Shown here piece by piece: positions 35,741 through 44,351 of a DNA stretch of 64,000 nt. The stretch spans positions 49,605 through 113,604 of the forward strand of contig NZ_JAGSPN010000015.1 in NCBI RefSeq assembly GCF_018139685.1, written 5' to 3'. The stretch's first letter is position 1. Each line of letters starts with the position of its first letter. Source of the stretch: Cognatundibacterium luofuense. GTDB taxonomy: Bacteria; Pseudomonadota; Gammaproteobacteria; Burkholderiales; Burkholderiaceae_D. The position numbers and the translations under genes were made by a program. The notes beneath the pieces are model-generated. The model was not told where the DNA came from. It searched no databases and was given only the letters and a program-made list of their open reading frames with translations.

Positions 35741-38700
35741 AAATTCTGACCCTGCGCTTAAAAAACCTGAATTCCCTGAAAGGCGAATGGCGCGTCGACT
35801 TTACCCAGAGTCCGTTTAAAGATCAGGGCTTATTTGCTATCACCGGCCCGACCGGTGCGGGTAAATCGACACTGCTGGATGCCATTTGTCTGGCGCTGTA
35901 CCACGAAACACCGCGCCTGAAGACCTTATCCGCCAGCAGCAATGACATCATGACCCGCCACACCGCAGATTGTCTGGCGGAAGTGGAATTTGAAGTCAAA
36001 GGTCAGACTTACCGCGCGTTCTGGAGCCAGCGCCGCGCACGGGGCAAAGCCAGTGGCGCATTACAGGCACCGGAAGTGGAACTGGCGGACGGGCAGGGTA
36101 CGATACTGACCAGCAAAATCGCAGAAAAGCTGCGCCGCACAGAAACGATCACCGGCCTTGATTTCGGTCGCTTCACCAAATCCATGTTGCTGGCACAGGG
36201 CGGATTTGCCGCATTTCTGAACGCCAGCGCGAATGAACGCGCCGGTCTGCTGGAAGAATTAACCGGCACCGATATCTATGGGCAGATTTCTCAGCGTTGT
36301 TATGAAATGGCGCGCGAAGCCCAGCAGGAACTGAAGCAATTGCAGGCGAAAGCCGATGGCATGGAATTACTGGACGAAGAAAAGCGCGGCCAGATGCATC
36401 AGCAATTGCAAACGCTGGCGGTACAACAACAGGAATTACAGGCAGCAACCAATCAATTGCGCCAGTGGCAGCAATGGCGGCAACAACAGGCGCAGGCCGA
36501 AGCCGCATGGCAACAGGCGCAACAGGCAGAGCAGCAAGCGCAGGCAAACTGGCAGGCTGCACAGGCATTACGTGATCAGCTGGCGCGCAGCGAACCTGCT
36601 GAACAATTGCGGCCTTTGTATCAACGCTGGCAGGAAGAATTACAACGTCTGCACACACTGCAGCAACGCCGGACGCAGTTACAGCAACAAACGCAACAGG
36701 CACAACAAGCTGCGCAAACGCAACTGACGACAGCCACAGCCATTGCAAACGCCGTCTGCGCACAACAGCAGCAGGCGCTGGCACGCACACAAGAACAGCA
36801 TCAGGCTTTGCTGGTCTGGCGTCAGCAGCATGTACAGAATGCTTTGCTTGGCGAACAGTTATCCGGCTGGGAAGCCAGCGTCGCGCAAGTTATGCAAATC
36901 CGCCAGCAGCGTCAGGCGCTGCAACAGCAAGTTCAGCAATTGCAGCAGCAACAGCAAACGCTGCAGCAGAAATTTGCGCAGCAAAGCCAGACCACACAGC
37001 AAACACTGCAAGCGGAACATCAGCGTCAGCAAGCGCTGAACGATGCGCAACAGGCTCTGGAGCGATGCCAGAACGCGCACACGCCACCGCAAAGCGCCGC
37101 ACAATTGCGCGCTGTCTGGGAACAATATCAACAGGATTTACAGAGCTGGCAGCAGGCAAGGCTGGTGGCAGAACAATGGCGTCAGATCAGCGCAGAACAT
37201 CAGAAACTGCAGCAGGACAGCCAGCAAACCCACGCGGATATCGCCGCTCTGCAACCGCAGTTACAGGAAAAGCGTCAGCAATTTAAGCTGCTGAAAGAGC
37301 AGGTGGAAGATAAGCGCCGTTTGCTGGAACAGGAAAAACTGATCCGCAGTCTGGATGCACACCGCGCTGCCTTGCAGCCGGGTGATGCCTGTCCGCTGTG
37401 CGGAGCTGAAGAGCATCCGGGCATTGCGCAGTATCAGGCGCTGGACTGCAGTGCAACCGAACTGGCGCTGCAGGAAAAAAACGAGCAGTTAAGAATCAGT
37501 GAAGAGCAGGGCCGGTTATTGCGTTCGCGGGCCGACAAACTCGAGGAACAGGACAGGCAACAAACACAGGCACTGCAAAAATTCGCACAGCAGATTACTG
37601 TTTTGCAGCAACGCTGGAACATCAGCGCAAGCAGCCTGCAGTTACCAGCGGAAGCCTGGCAGGATGAAACCGCTTTGCAGCGACGCTGGCAGCAGGCGCA
37701 GGAACAGGAAAACCGCGTGCGGCAGCAACTGCAACAACTGGAACAAGCAACGCAGCAGTTGCAACAGACGCAGCAGGCGCTGGCGCACAGCCAGCAACAG
37801 CATCTGCAGGCACAAAACCAGCTGGCACTGACGCAGCAGGCGCTGCAACAGACACAGGATCAGTTACAGGAATTGCAGACCCGCGTCGACAAGCTGCAAA
37901 CGCAAATCGCAGAACTGGAACAGCGTTTGCAGGCTGCAATGGGTGAAGCCGCCAGCAACGGTACAAGCTTGCAGACATGGCTGACAGAACGCCAGCAGGC
38001 TTGGCAGCAATGGCAGCAACAGGAACAACGCTGGCAACAGCTGACACTGTTATTGCAGCAGCAAACACAGGCCGCAGAACACAGCCGCGACAACGCTGCG
38101 CAGTGGCTGGCCCGTTGCGAGCGGGATGACATCGATGCTGATCAAATAGCGCTGCCATCTGCACTGGATGCAACAACCGATCTGCATACGCTGGCGACGG
38201 AATACGAATCTCTGCGCGCCGGACTGGCCAGTCTGCAAGGGCAGTTACTGCAACTGGTGCAGGAAACTTCACTGCAGGAACAGCAATCTGTGCAGGCGCT
38301 CGAAGCATGGCAAACCGCCCGTGCAAGCAGTGTTTTCGCTGACGATGCAAGCTTTCTGGCAGCCTTGCTTCCGGCTGAACAACGTGCCGGTATGGAAGAG
38401 CAGCGTCAGGCACTGCTGCAGGCGCTTAAAGACAGCCAGACCATAGGACACAGCAAATACATTGAGCTGCAAGCACTGAGCGCGCAGGCACTGACGCCAC
38501 AGACGCTGGATGAGCTGAATGCAGCGCTGGCGACACAGGAACAGCAGAGTGAACAACTGAACCGCGATGCCGGTGCGATGCAAGCTCTGCTGCAGGACGA
38601 TGACAGCCGCCGCAGCCAGCAATCCGGTCTGCTGGCAGAAATTCAGACACAAATGCGCAATGCCGACTGGTGGCAACGCCTGAACGATATTATCGGTTCC

Positions 38701-39171
38701 GCCGACGGCAATAAATTCCGCCGTTTTGCACAAGGCCTGACGCTGGATCACCTGATGCATCTGGCAAACCGGCATCTGGCAAAATTACATGGCCGCTACC
38801 TGCTGCAGCGCAAATCCAGCGGCGAACTGGAGCTGGAAATTGTCGATACCTGGCAGGCAGATGTGACGCGCGATACCCGCACCTTATCCGGCGGCGAAAG
38901 TTTTCTGGTCAGTCTCGCGCTGGCACTCGGTCTGTCCGATCTGGTCAGCCATCAGACCTCGATTGATTCCCTGTTTCTGGACGAAGGTTTCGGCACGCTG
39001 GACCCCGACACACTGGATATCGCACTCGACGCACTCGACAGTCTGAACGCCAGCGGCAAATGTATCGGCGTCATCAGCCATATCGAAGGCCTGAAAGAGC
39101 GGATTCCGGTGCAGATCATCGTCAGCAAAGGACATGGCTTGGGTACTTCCACGCTGAAAGTCAGCGGATAA
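35737..39171 (+). CDS. sbcC: exonuclease subunit SbcC (SMC-like ATPase)
   Basis: The protein has 1144 residues. N-terminal Walker A is GPTGAGKST at 37-45, with the Q-loop in [17 protein letters not shown]. Two long coiled coils flank the zinc hook CPLC at about 552-555 ([11 protein letters not shown]). The C-terminal lobe has the signature LSGGES near 1050 and Walker [13 protein letters not shown] near 1075. The coiled coils are extremely rich in glutamine, more than I would expect for SbcC. It pairs with SbcD and ends in a terminator carried by repeat copy E. Confidence 0.95.
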   Translation: MKILTLRLKNLNSLKGEWRVDFTQSPFKDQGLFAITGPTGAGKSTLLDAICLALYHETPRLKTLSASSNDIMTRHTADCLAEVEFEVKGQTYRAFWSQRRARGKASGALQAPEVELADGQGTILTSKIAEKLRRTETITGLDFGRFTKSMLLAQGGFAAFLNASANERAGLLEELTGTDIYGQISQRCYEMAREAQQELKQLQAKADGMELLDEEKRGQMHQQLQTLAVQQQELQAATNQLRQWQQWRQQQAQAEAAWQQAQQAEQQAQANWQAAQALRDQLARSEPAEQLRPLYQRWQEELQRLHTLQQRRTQLQQQTQQAQQAAQTQLTTATAIANAVCAQQQQALARTQEQHQALLVWRQQHVQNALLGEQLSGWEASVAQVMQIRQQRQALQQQVQQLQQQQQTLQQKFAQQSQTTQQTLQAEHQRQQALNDAQQALERCQNAHTPPQSAAQLRAVWEQYQQDLQSWQQARLVAEQWRQISAEHQKLQQDSQQTHADIAALQPQLQEKRQQFKLLKEQVEDKRRLLEQEKLIRSLDAHRAALQPGDACPLCGAEEHPGIAQYQALDCSATELALQEKNEQLRISEEQGRLLRSRADKLEEQDRQQTQALQKFAQQITVLQQRWNISASSLQLPAEAWQDETALQRRWQQAQEQENRVRQQLQQLEQATQQLQQTQQALAHSQQQHLQAQNQLALTQQALQQTQDQLQELQTRVDKLQTQIAELEQRLQAAMGEAASNGTSLQTWLTERQQAWQQWQQQEQRWQQLTLLLQQQTQAAEHSRDNAAQWLARCERDDIDADQIALPSALDATTDLHTLATEYESLRAGLASLQGQLLQLVQETSLQEQQSVQALEAWQTARASSVFADDASFLAALLPAEQRAGMEEQRQALLQALKDSQTIGHSKYIELQALSAQALTPQTLDELNAALATQEQQSEQLNRDAGAMQALLQDDDSRRSQQSGLLAEIQTQMRNADWWQRLNDIIGSADGNKFRRFAQGLTLDHLMHLANRHLAKLHGRYLLQRKSSGELELEIVDTWQADVTRDTRTLSGGESFLVSLALALGLSDLVSHQTSIDSLFLDEGFGTLDPDTLDIALDALDSLNASGKCIGVISHIEGLKERIPVQIIVSKGHGLGTSTLKVSG

Positions 39172-39177
39172 AATAAG

Positions 39178-39287
39178 AATCATTGTGCCGGATACCGCAT
39201 CCGGCCATTTTTGTACCTGCCCGCTCGCCCACTGTTTCTGCGGACGTCGGTGAAAAACCCGCTTTTTTCTGTGCTGAATGCCGCATT
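39178..39287 (+). repeat. dispersed intergenic repeat, copy E
   Basis: This 110-base element starts six bases after the sbcC stop. It is identical at 104 of 110 positions, without gaps, to copy F at 44188-44297, which also starts just after a stop codon in the same orientation. Its right half (TTTCTGCGGACGTC, then GTGCTGAATGCCGCATT) is shared with copies C, D and G. Confidence 0.85.
39187..39211 (+). terminator. terminator of sbcDC inside repeat copy E
   Basis: GCCGGAT (39187-39193) pairs perfectly with ATCCGGC (39199-39205) around ACCGC, followed by CATTTTTG. Confidence 0.8.
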
Positions 39288-39502
39288 TCTTTAGCAAGAT
39301 CCATATTTTCAGATACGGCAATCGGCTCCAGTCGTCTTTGCGGGATTGCAGAAAGTATCCTGTGAGACTTGTGGACGCGTATAAAGTACTTATTTTTTGC
39401 CAGAAAATACAAAAAATTTTGCTAGGATGCCAGTGGCATAACTTTAGCGCAGCCATAGCAGACGTCAGAAATAAGAAAATTCCTCACAACTTAAGGAAGA
39501 AA

Positions 39503-40039
39503 ATGTACAAATTATTAGCGATGTTGATACTCGCAGGAATGGCATCCTCGCCCCGGTATGCAGTCGCCCGGACAGCGGACAGTACCGACAAGGTGCAGAT
39601 CGAACAAGTCATTGAAGCCTTCCGAACCGCTATCGTCAACAAAGATAAGAAAGCATTTTTGCAATTGTTTCTGAAAGAAAACATCACCTGGACCGGTGTT
39701 AACACTGACGCCAGTATTGAAATGATGTACGCAAATCGTCCAAAGCCAGAGATGAAGCGACCTTCAAAATTCTTCAGCAGCAGCCCGCGCGAATTTATTA
39801 ATTTTGTCGTCAAGGAAAAGGAAAAAGTCGACGAGACTATATCGAACGTACGTATCGACAGCGATGGCGACGTCGGGCTGGTCTGGTTTGATTACAACTT
39901 TGTCAGGGGAAGCTACAAACAGAATTGGGGCAAAGAAAGCTGGCAAATGGTGCGCACAAGCAACGGCTGGAAAATTGCGGCAGTAACATGGTCGCAGGAG
40001 CTGAATCCGGTACCGCCACCCTCAGTGGGCTTGAAGTAG
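39503..40039 (+). CDS. secreted NTF2-like (SnoaL/DUF4440-type) protein
   Basis: The protein has 178 residues from the ATG at 39503, preceded by AAGGAAGA. A signal peptide (YKLLAMLILAGMASSPRYAVA) leads to a single NTF2-like domain: QIEQVIEAFRTAIVNKDKKAFLQLF helix pair, then strands ending SWQMVRTSNGWKIAAVTWSQEL. Such domains form a cone-shaped pocket that may bind or convert a small molecule; no catalytic set can be assigned. A second protein of the same fold follows at 40144. Confidence 0.8.
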   Translation: MYKLLAMLILAGMASSPRYAVARTADSTDKVQIEQVIEAFRTAIVNKDKKAFLQLFLKENITWTGVNTDASIEMMYANRPKPEMKRPSKFFSSSPREFINFVVKEKEKVDETISNVRIDSDGDVGLVWFDYNFVRGSYKQNWGKESWQMVRTSNGWKIAAVTWSQELNPVPPPSVGLK

Positions 40040-40143
40040 GCTGTGATCGCAGTCTTTGAAAAACCCAAAATGCATCTATAACTGCTTTCCTTCCGTACAA
40101 ACACCGACCAGCAAATCACAAAGTCATTCAGGCAAAACTACCT

Positions 40144-40656
40144 ATGCTCAAACTTTTCAAAACCATCTTCATTTTCACATGTGCCATCGTCCTTAACACT
40201 GCGGTGCCAGCCCTGGCAGCAGACAAAAGCGATGACTGGGAAGCGCAGGTCAGAAAAACTGACGATGCATATTGGCATGAGTTCAATTTCGGAACTTCTG
40301 CCGCGCTCAACAGCTACCTCGCCGCAGATGTTGAGTTCTATCACGATCTCGGTGGAACGGTCATCGGCTGGGACGCACTGGCGAAGGTCAATGCAGGCAT
40401 GGATGGTCCGGGGAACCGGGCACGCCGGATGGTTGTTCCTGCCTCGCTGCACATCTTCCCTATGCGCAAAGGAGATGAAATATATGGCGCCATCGTGTCA
40501 GGCGACCATGAGTTTTATACGACGGATGCTGGCAAGATTGTCAAAAAAACCTTCCAGTCGTCGTTTACGCACTTAATGCTTGTAAAGGACGGTGTCTGGA
40601 AAATTGCACGTATTTACAGTTATAACCATCAGCGCACGGGGAACGCAGAGAAGTAA
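40144..40656 (+). CDS. secreted NTF2-like (DUF4440-type) protein
   Basis: The protein has 170 residues. A signal peptide ends at ALA near residue 25. The mature domain shows the NTF2-like pattern: VRKTDDAYWHEFN, LAADVEFYHDLGGTVIGWDAL, and the closing SFTHLMLVKDGVWKIARIYSYNH. Asp and His residues in VEFYHDLGG could line the pocket. It lies 104 bases after another NTF2-like gene but the two proteins share only the fold. A terminator follows. The function is unknown. Confidence 0.8.
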   Translation: MLKLFKTIFIFTCAIVLNTAVPALAADKSDDWEAQVRKTDDAYWHEFNFGTSAALNSYLAADVEFYHDLGGTVIGWDALAKVNAGMDGPGNRARRMVVPASLHIFPMRKGDEIYGAIVSGDHEFYTTDAGKIVKKTFQSSFTHLMLVKDGVWKIARIYSYNHQRTGNAEK

Positions 40657-40711
40657 ATATTACCTGATATGCAATCTCTTTCCCGGGTCCGTGATTGTCA
40701 TGGAGTATAAA

Positions 40712-40748
40712 AATAATGGTCACATCTTTGATGTGGCCATTATTGCTT
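40712..40748 (+). terminator. terminator of the NTF2-like gene
   Basis: The 15-base arms 40712-40726 (AATAATGGTCACATC) and 40730-40744 (GATGTGGCCATTATT) pair with one wobble around TTT. The T-run is partly inside the stem. Confidence 0.65.
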
Positions 40749-40750
40749 TC

Positions 40751-40990
40751 GAACCGGTAACAGATTAATTAATACCAATCTGAGCGATCGTGGTGCATTC
40801 AACAATCAATGCCTCCATGAATACCTCCCCAAACCCCTGACTTTCGGATTTGCTGGCATTTCAGAGGTTTTCCGCATTTCTGGCGGCATCTGCAGGTCTG
40901 CTCCGTCAACGCGCAGTAATGCGTGCCGTTTCCGATCCGGTAAGAAAAACAACGCTGCTGTGCAGAGTGCAAAAAACTGTTTGCGTTAAT
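40751..40990. other. intergenic, no gene seen
   Basis: This is the remaining space before the BlaI operator. Short CCGCATTTC and CTGACTTTC words recall the repeat family but do not align well. The blaI promoter should overlap its right end. Confidence 0.45.
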
Positions 40991-41006
40991 TACTAAAGTT
41001 TTAGTA
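40991..41006. promoter_or_regulatory. BlaI operator, box 1 (before blaI)
   Basis: TACTAAA, GT, TTTAGTA: perfect seven-base arms with a two-base spacer, 44 bases before the blaI ATG. The same arms and spacing recur at 43030-43045 before the S41 peptidase gene. BlaI/MecI regulators bind such short dyads. Confidence 0.75.
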
Positions 41007-41049
41007 CTATGATTTTAGTTGATTGAATTTTACGCAGCAGGAGCCGTTG

Positions 41050-41436
41050 ATGAATATGCCGCTTACCCCCACCGATGCCGAACTCGCGATTTTGCGGGTG
41101 CTGTGGCAGCAAGGCCAGCCTTGCACTGTGCGCGAAGTGCACGAAGCCTTGTTACAACAAAAAGAAAACGCCTACACCACCGTACTGAAAATGCTGACCA
41201 TCATGCATGAGAAGGGCTTAGTGGAGCGTGATGCGTCGGAACGCAGCCATCGCTACAGCGCAGCGTATCCGGAGCCGGAAGTGCAGCAGGCGCTGGTGTC
41301 GGATCTATTGCATAAAGCCTTTTCCGGTTCTGCGCTGCAAATGGTGCAGCGGGCGCTGGACAGTCAGCCAGCCAGCGATGCCGAGCTGGATGCCTTAAGC
41401 GCGCTGATCGCCGAAGCCCGCCAGCGCCGTCAGTAA
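41050..41436 (+). CDS. blaI: BlaI/MecI/CopY-family transcriptional repressor
   Basis: The protein has 128 residues, the usual size. A winged helix occupies about 5-75 (LTPTDAELAILRVLWQQGQPCTVREVHEAL, then YTTVLKMLTIMHEKGLVERD), and the C-terminal helices are the dimerisation part that partner proteases cut in BlaI/MecI. I chose the ATG at 41050, seven bases after AGGAG; an upstream TTG is less likely. It lies 49 bases before its M56 partner gene and downstream of a matching palindrome, so it probably represses its own operon. Confidence 0.92.
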   Translation: MNMPLTPTDAELAILRVLWQQGQPCTVREVHEALLQQKENAYTTVLKMLTIMHEKGLVERDASERSHRYSAAYPEPEVQQALVSDLLHKAFSGSALQMVQRALDSQPASDAELDALSALIAEARQRRQ

Positions 41437-41485
41437 ATTTTCTGCCAGCCATCGTCACGCTGGTTTTCCAGGAAGGAGTGCAGCA

Positions 41486-42964
41486 ATGATTTCGATTCTG
41501 CTAGTACAAAGCGCACTGTGTCAGGCTTTGCTGACCGCGTGCTGGAGCAGCGCCCTGATAGCCGTCGGTGCACTGATGTATTTTCGTCTGGCCCGTCAGC
41601 ACAGTGCGGCGCAGCGGCACCTGAGCGGCATGCTGTGCATCGCGCTGACGCTGCTGATCCCGCTGAAAGTATTCTTTGCGGTGTTAGTCAACGGTGATGT
41701 GCCGGACGCATTACTTACCACGACCGAAGGGTTTGCCGCCGTCGTGCCGCCCGATGTGCTGATACCGGAAGGCAGCGATACGCTGGCACTGGCGGGCTGG
41801 ATTTCAGTGTTCTGGCTGGCCGGTGTCACTGCCATGGCGCTGCGCTGGACGGTAGCGATGCTGTATCTGCGGCGCTGGCAACAGAACATCAGTACCCGTG
41901 TGCCGCCGGAACTCAGCGCGATGCTGCAGACGCTGCGTCAGCAAATGCAGATACGGCGTCAGGTCAGTCTGCGTCTGCTGCAAGAGCGTCTCGAACCGTG
42001 GACTGCGCATCTGTGGCATCCGGTGATTGCGCTGCCACAGCAAGTATTACAGCAATTACCTGTGCAGCATGTGCGTGCCATTCTGGCGCATGAACTGGCG
42101 CACATCCGCCGCCTTGACTGGTTGTGGAACCAGATACAGTTGCTGGCGGAAACCATCCTGTTTTTTCATCCTGCAGTCTGGTGGTTATCGAAGCAAATCC
42201 GTACCGAACGTGAACATGCGACTGATGATCTGGCGCTGCGCTGCACCGGGACCGATCCGCTGATACTGGCGGAAGCACTGACCATGCTGGCGCGGCTGCA
42301 GGGACAGCAACAGCGCGGTCGCAACAGCAGCTGGCAACTTGCCACCGTCAGTCAGGCACAGGATGATGCGGGGAAAGGCAGCCGTTTCCGCCAGCGCATT
42401 ATGCGTCTGCTGAACCAGCCGGATGGGCCCGCAGTACGCTTCAGCATGCCGCTGGCAGTGCTGATGGCCTTAAGTTTCACCGGCGGTGTGGTGGTGGCTC
42501 CGGTATTACCCGATATGGTTCTGAAAGCAACCCAGATCCAGATCGCCACCGCACCGGAGATTCCTGAATTGCCTTCGCTGCCGGAATTACCTGCATCCCC
42601 GACACTGCCATCGTTGCCGCAAGCGCCGGATGTACCGCAAGCACCGGAATTACCGGCCGCTATTCCGCCGCTGTCCGAATCCGAACCGTATCAGGCCGTA
42701 CTGGCGCAGTTGCAAAATGACCCCGGTATCCGCCGCCATGCCGGAGCAGATCTGCAATTCGGCAAGCCAGTGTACGGACGCATCTATATTCGGGAACACT
42801 GGTTTGAACCCGGCACAAGTTACGTGAAATATCACATTCCGGTCAGCGGCAGTCAGGGCACAGCAATGGTGGTAGTGCATGCGACCAAACCGGACAAAGT
42901 CTGGAAAGTCGACAGCATTGATCTGGAAGCCTTACCAAAACCCGCAGCATCCGCCCCGGCCTGA
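41486..42964 (+). CDS. M56-family (BlaR1-like) membrane metalloprotease with Coa1-like C-terminal domain
   Basis: The protein has 492 residues. Membrane helices lie near 10-30, 35-60 and 105-125, with the zinc protease motif HELAH at 202-206 in the cytoplasmic loop and a last helix near 320-345. The periplasmic end is not the penicillin-binding sensor of BlaR1. Instead there is a Pro-rich linker (about 355-395) and a small domain, YQAVLAQLQNDPGIRRHAG, then GTAMVVVHATKPDKVWKVDSI, resembling Coa1-type domains. In BlaR1 systems the protease inactivates BlaI on signal. AAGGAG lies ten bases before the ATG. Confidence 0.9.
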   Translation: MISILLVQSALCQALLTACWSSALIAVGALMYFRLARQHSAAQRHLSGMLCIALTLLIPLKVFFAVLVNGDVPDALLTTTEGFAAVVPPDVLIPEGSDTLALAGWISVFWLAGVTAMALRWTVAMLYLRRWQQNISTRVPPELSAMLQTLRQQMQIRRQVSLRLLQERLEPWTAHLWHPVIALPQQVLQQLPVQHVRAILAHELAHIRRLDWLWNQIQLLAETILFFHPAVWWLSKQIRTEREHATDDLALRCTGTDPLILAEALTMLARLQGQQQRGRNSSWQLATVSQAQDDAGKGSRFRQRIMRLLNQPDGPAVRFSMPLAVLMALSFTGGVVVAPVLPDMVLKATQIQIATAPEIPELPSLPELPASPTLPSLPQAPDVPQAPELPAAIPPLSESEPYQAVLAQLQNDPGIRRHAGADLQFGKPVYGRIYIREHWFEPGTSYVKYHIPVSGSQGTAMVVVHATKPDKVWKVDSIDLEALPKPAASAPA

Positions 42965-43028
42965 GTTTTTCCCCACCGCAGCATCAGCAGCGTAGCGGCA
43001 CATCGGTGCCGCTTTTTTAAAAACCAAT

Positions 43029-43046
43029 CTACTAAATATTTAGTAG
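43029..43046. promoter_or_regulatory. BlaI operator, box 2 (before the S41 peptidase)
   Basis: CTACTAAATATTTAGTAG is an 18-base perfect palindrome containing the same TACTAAA/TTTAGTA arms and two-base spacer as the box before blaI. It lies 34 bases before the GTG start at 43081. Confidence 0.78.
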
Positions 43047-43080
43047 ATGATGAACCACACCAAACCATGAAGGAGATCCT

Positions 43081-44172
43081 GTGAAAAACCGATTCCACTA
43101 TTCTTATCTGGCCTCTGCCATCGCTGCAGGTTTGCTGTTATGCAGTGTCGGTGCGCAGGCAGCCGGCGAGCTGAGTGCCGATCAGCGTAAAACCAGCCTG
43201 TATCAGCTGGCCGATCTGGTTGCATCGAATTATGTGTTCCCGGACAAAGGCGCACAGCTTGCGTCTGAAATACGCAAACGTGCCGATCAGGATGCGTACA
43301 AAGAAATGGTCAGCCCGCAAGCGTTTGCTGAACGTCTGGGGAAGGATTTGCAGTTGCTGAGTCATGACAAACATTTCCGGGTTAATTTTGCGCCGGAGTT
43401 TGTACCGGATGCCAAACCGTTTCAGGGACCAACGGCCGCAGAAATTATCGAAATTAAAGGCGATGCGGCGATGCGCGCATTCGGTATCGGCCGCCTGGAA
43501 CGCTTGCCTGGGAATATCGGCTTTCTGGAAATTCGCGGTTTCGGGCCGACTTTTTCTGTTGCCAAAGCCTATGAAGCTGCGATGCTGATTTTATCCGGCA
43601 CCGATGGCCTGATTCTGGATTTACGCCGCAATCACGGCGGCAGCCCGGAATCGGTGGCGCTGCTGATGAGTTATTTCTTCCCCGAAGGCGATAACCGGCT
43701 GATTAACAGCATTTATAACCGTCCGGAGAACAGCACCCGCGCATTCTGGACGCAGGATAATCTGCAAGTCCGCTATGCCGGCAAAGTCGCGGTACTGACT
43801 TCATCGGACACGTTTTCCGGCGGGGAAGAGTGTGCCTATGATTTTCAAACCCATCAGCGCGGCGTGGTCGTCGGTGAAACCAGCGGCGGTGGCGCGAATC
43901 CTGTCGCACCTTACAGCATCAAAAACGGACTGGTCGCAGCGATTCCGTTTGGCCGTGCAGTGAATCCGGTCACAGGCACCAACTGGGAAGGCAAGGGCGT
44001 GCAGCCGGATATCCGCGCTAAAGCAGCCGACGCTTTGCCGGTCGCCTATCAGCATTTACTGCAACAACTGCTGGAAAAACCGCGCGACGATGAACACCGC
44101 GACACCCTGAAAAAAACACTGGAAAAAGCCCGCTCTCCGCAAACCCTGTTTCCCGTGTATTACCCCGGCTGA
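43081..44172 (+). CDS. S41-family (tail-specific-like) periplasmic peptidase
   Basis: The protein has 363 residues and starts at a GTG with AAGGAG eight bases upstream. A signal peptide ends AQA-AGE near residue 28. The fold is that of IRBP-like S41 enzymes: N-terminal helical domain, then GFLEIRGFG, LILDLRRNHGGSPES and the catalytic Ser246 in SSDTFSGGEE. No PDZ domain is visible. It is the third gene after blaI and has its own BlaI box, so it is probably derepressed together with them. The substrate could be a peptide or, as in some relatives, a folded envelope protein. Confidence 0.9.
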   Translation: MKNRFHYSYLASAIAAGLLLCSVGAQAAGELSADQRKTSLYQLADLVASNYVFPDKGAQLASEIRKRADQDAYKEMVSPQAFAERLGKDLQLLSHDKHFRVNFAPEFVPDAKPFQGPTAAEIIEIKGDAAMRAFGIGRLERLPGNIGFLEIRGFGPTFSVAKAYEAAMLILSGTDGLILDLRRNHGGSPESVALLMSYFFPEGDNRLINSIYNRPENSTRAFWTQDNLQVRYAGKVAVLTSSDTFSGGEECAYDFQTHQRGVVVGETSGGGANPVAPYSIKNGLVAAIPFGRAVNPVTGTNWEGKGVQPDIRAKAADALPVAYQHLLQQLLEKPRDDEHRDTLKKTLEKARSPQTLFPVYYPG

Positions 44173-44187
44173 ACCCGTTGATACGCC

Positions 44188-44297
44188 AATCATTGTGCCG
44201 GATACCGCATCCGGCCATTTTTTTACCTGCCCGCTCAGCCAGTGTTTCTGCGGACGTCCGTGAAAAACCTGCTTTTTTCTGTGCTGAATGCCGCATT
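44188..44297 (+). repeat. dispersed intergenic repeat, copy F
   Basis: This copy is 104/110 identical to copy E at 39178-39287 and has the same position and orientation relative to the upstream gene. Beyond it the two flanks are unrelated. Confidence 0.85.
44197..44224 (+). terminator. terminator of the S41 gene inside repeat copy F
   Basis: GCCGGAT (44197-44203) pairs with ATCCGGC (44209-44215) around ACCGC, followed by CATTTTTTT. Confidence 0.82.
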
Positions 44298-44351
44298 CTG
44301 GCAAAAAAAGACTGAAAACGGGCTGAGCCACGGACATCAGCACGCCTGCAC

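Noticed and set aside
36400-38650. CAG/CAA-rich repeats that look like a tandem repeat or CRISPR-like array
   Set aside because: They encode the SbcC coiled coil in one uninterrupted frame and have no regular repeat-spacer unit.
40751-40950. A further copy of the intergenic repeat family
   Set aside because: Only short words (CCGCATTTC, CTGACTTTC) match and their order and spacing differ from copies C-G.
41486-42964. BlaR1 beta-lactam sensor
   Set aside because: The protease part is M56/BlaR1-like but the penicillin-binding domain is absent and no beta-lactamase gene is present.
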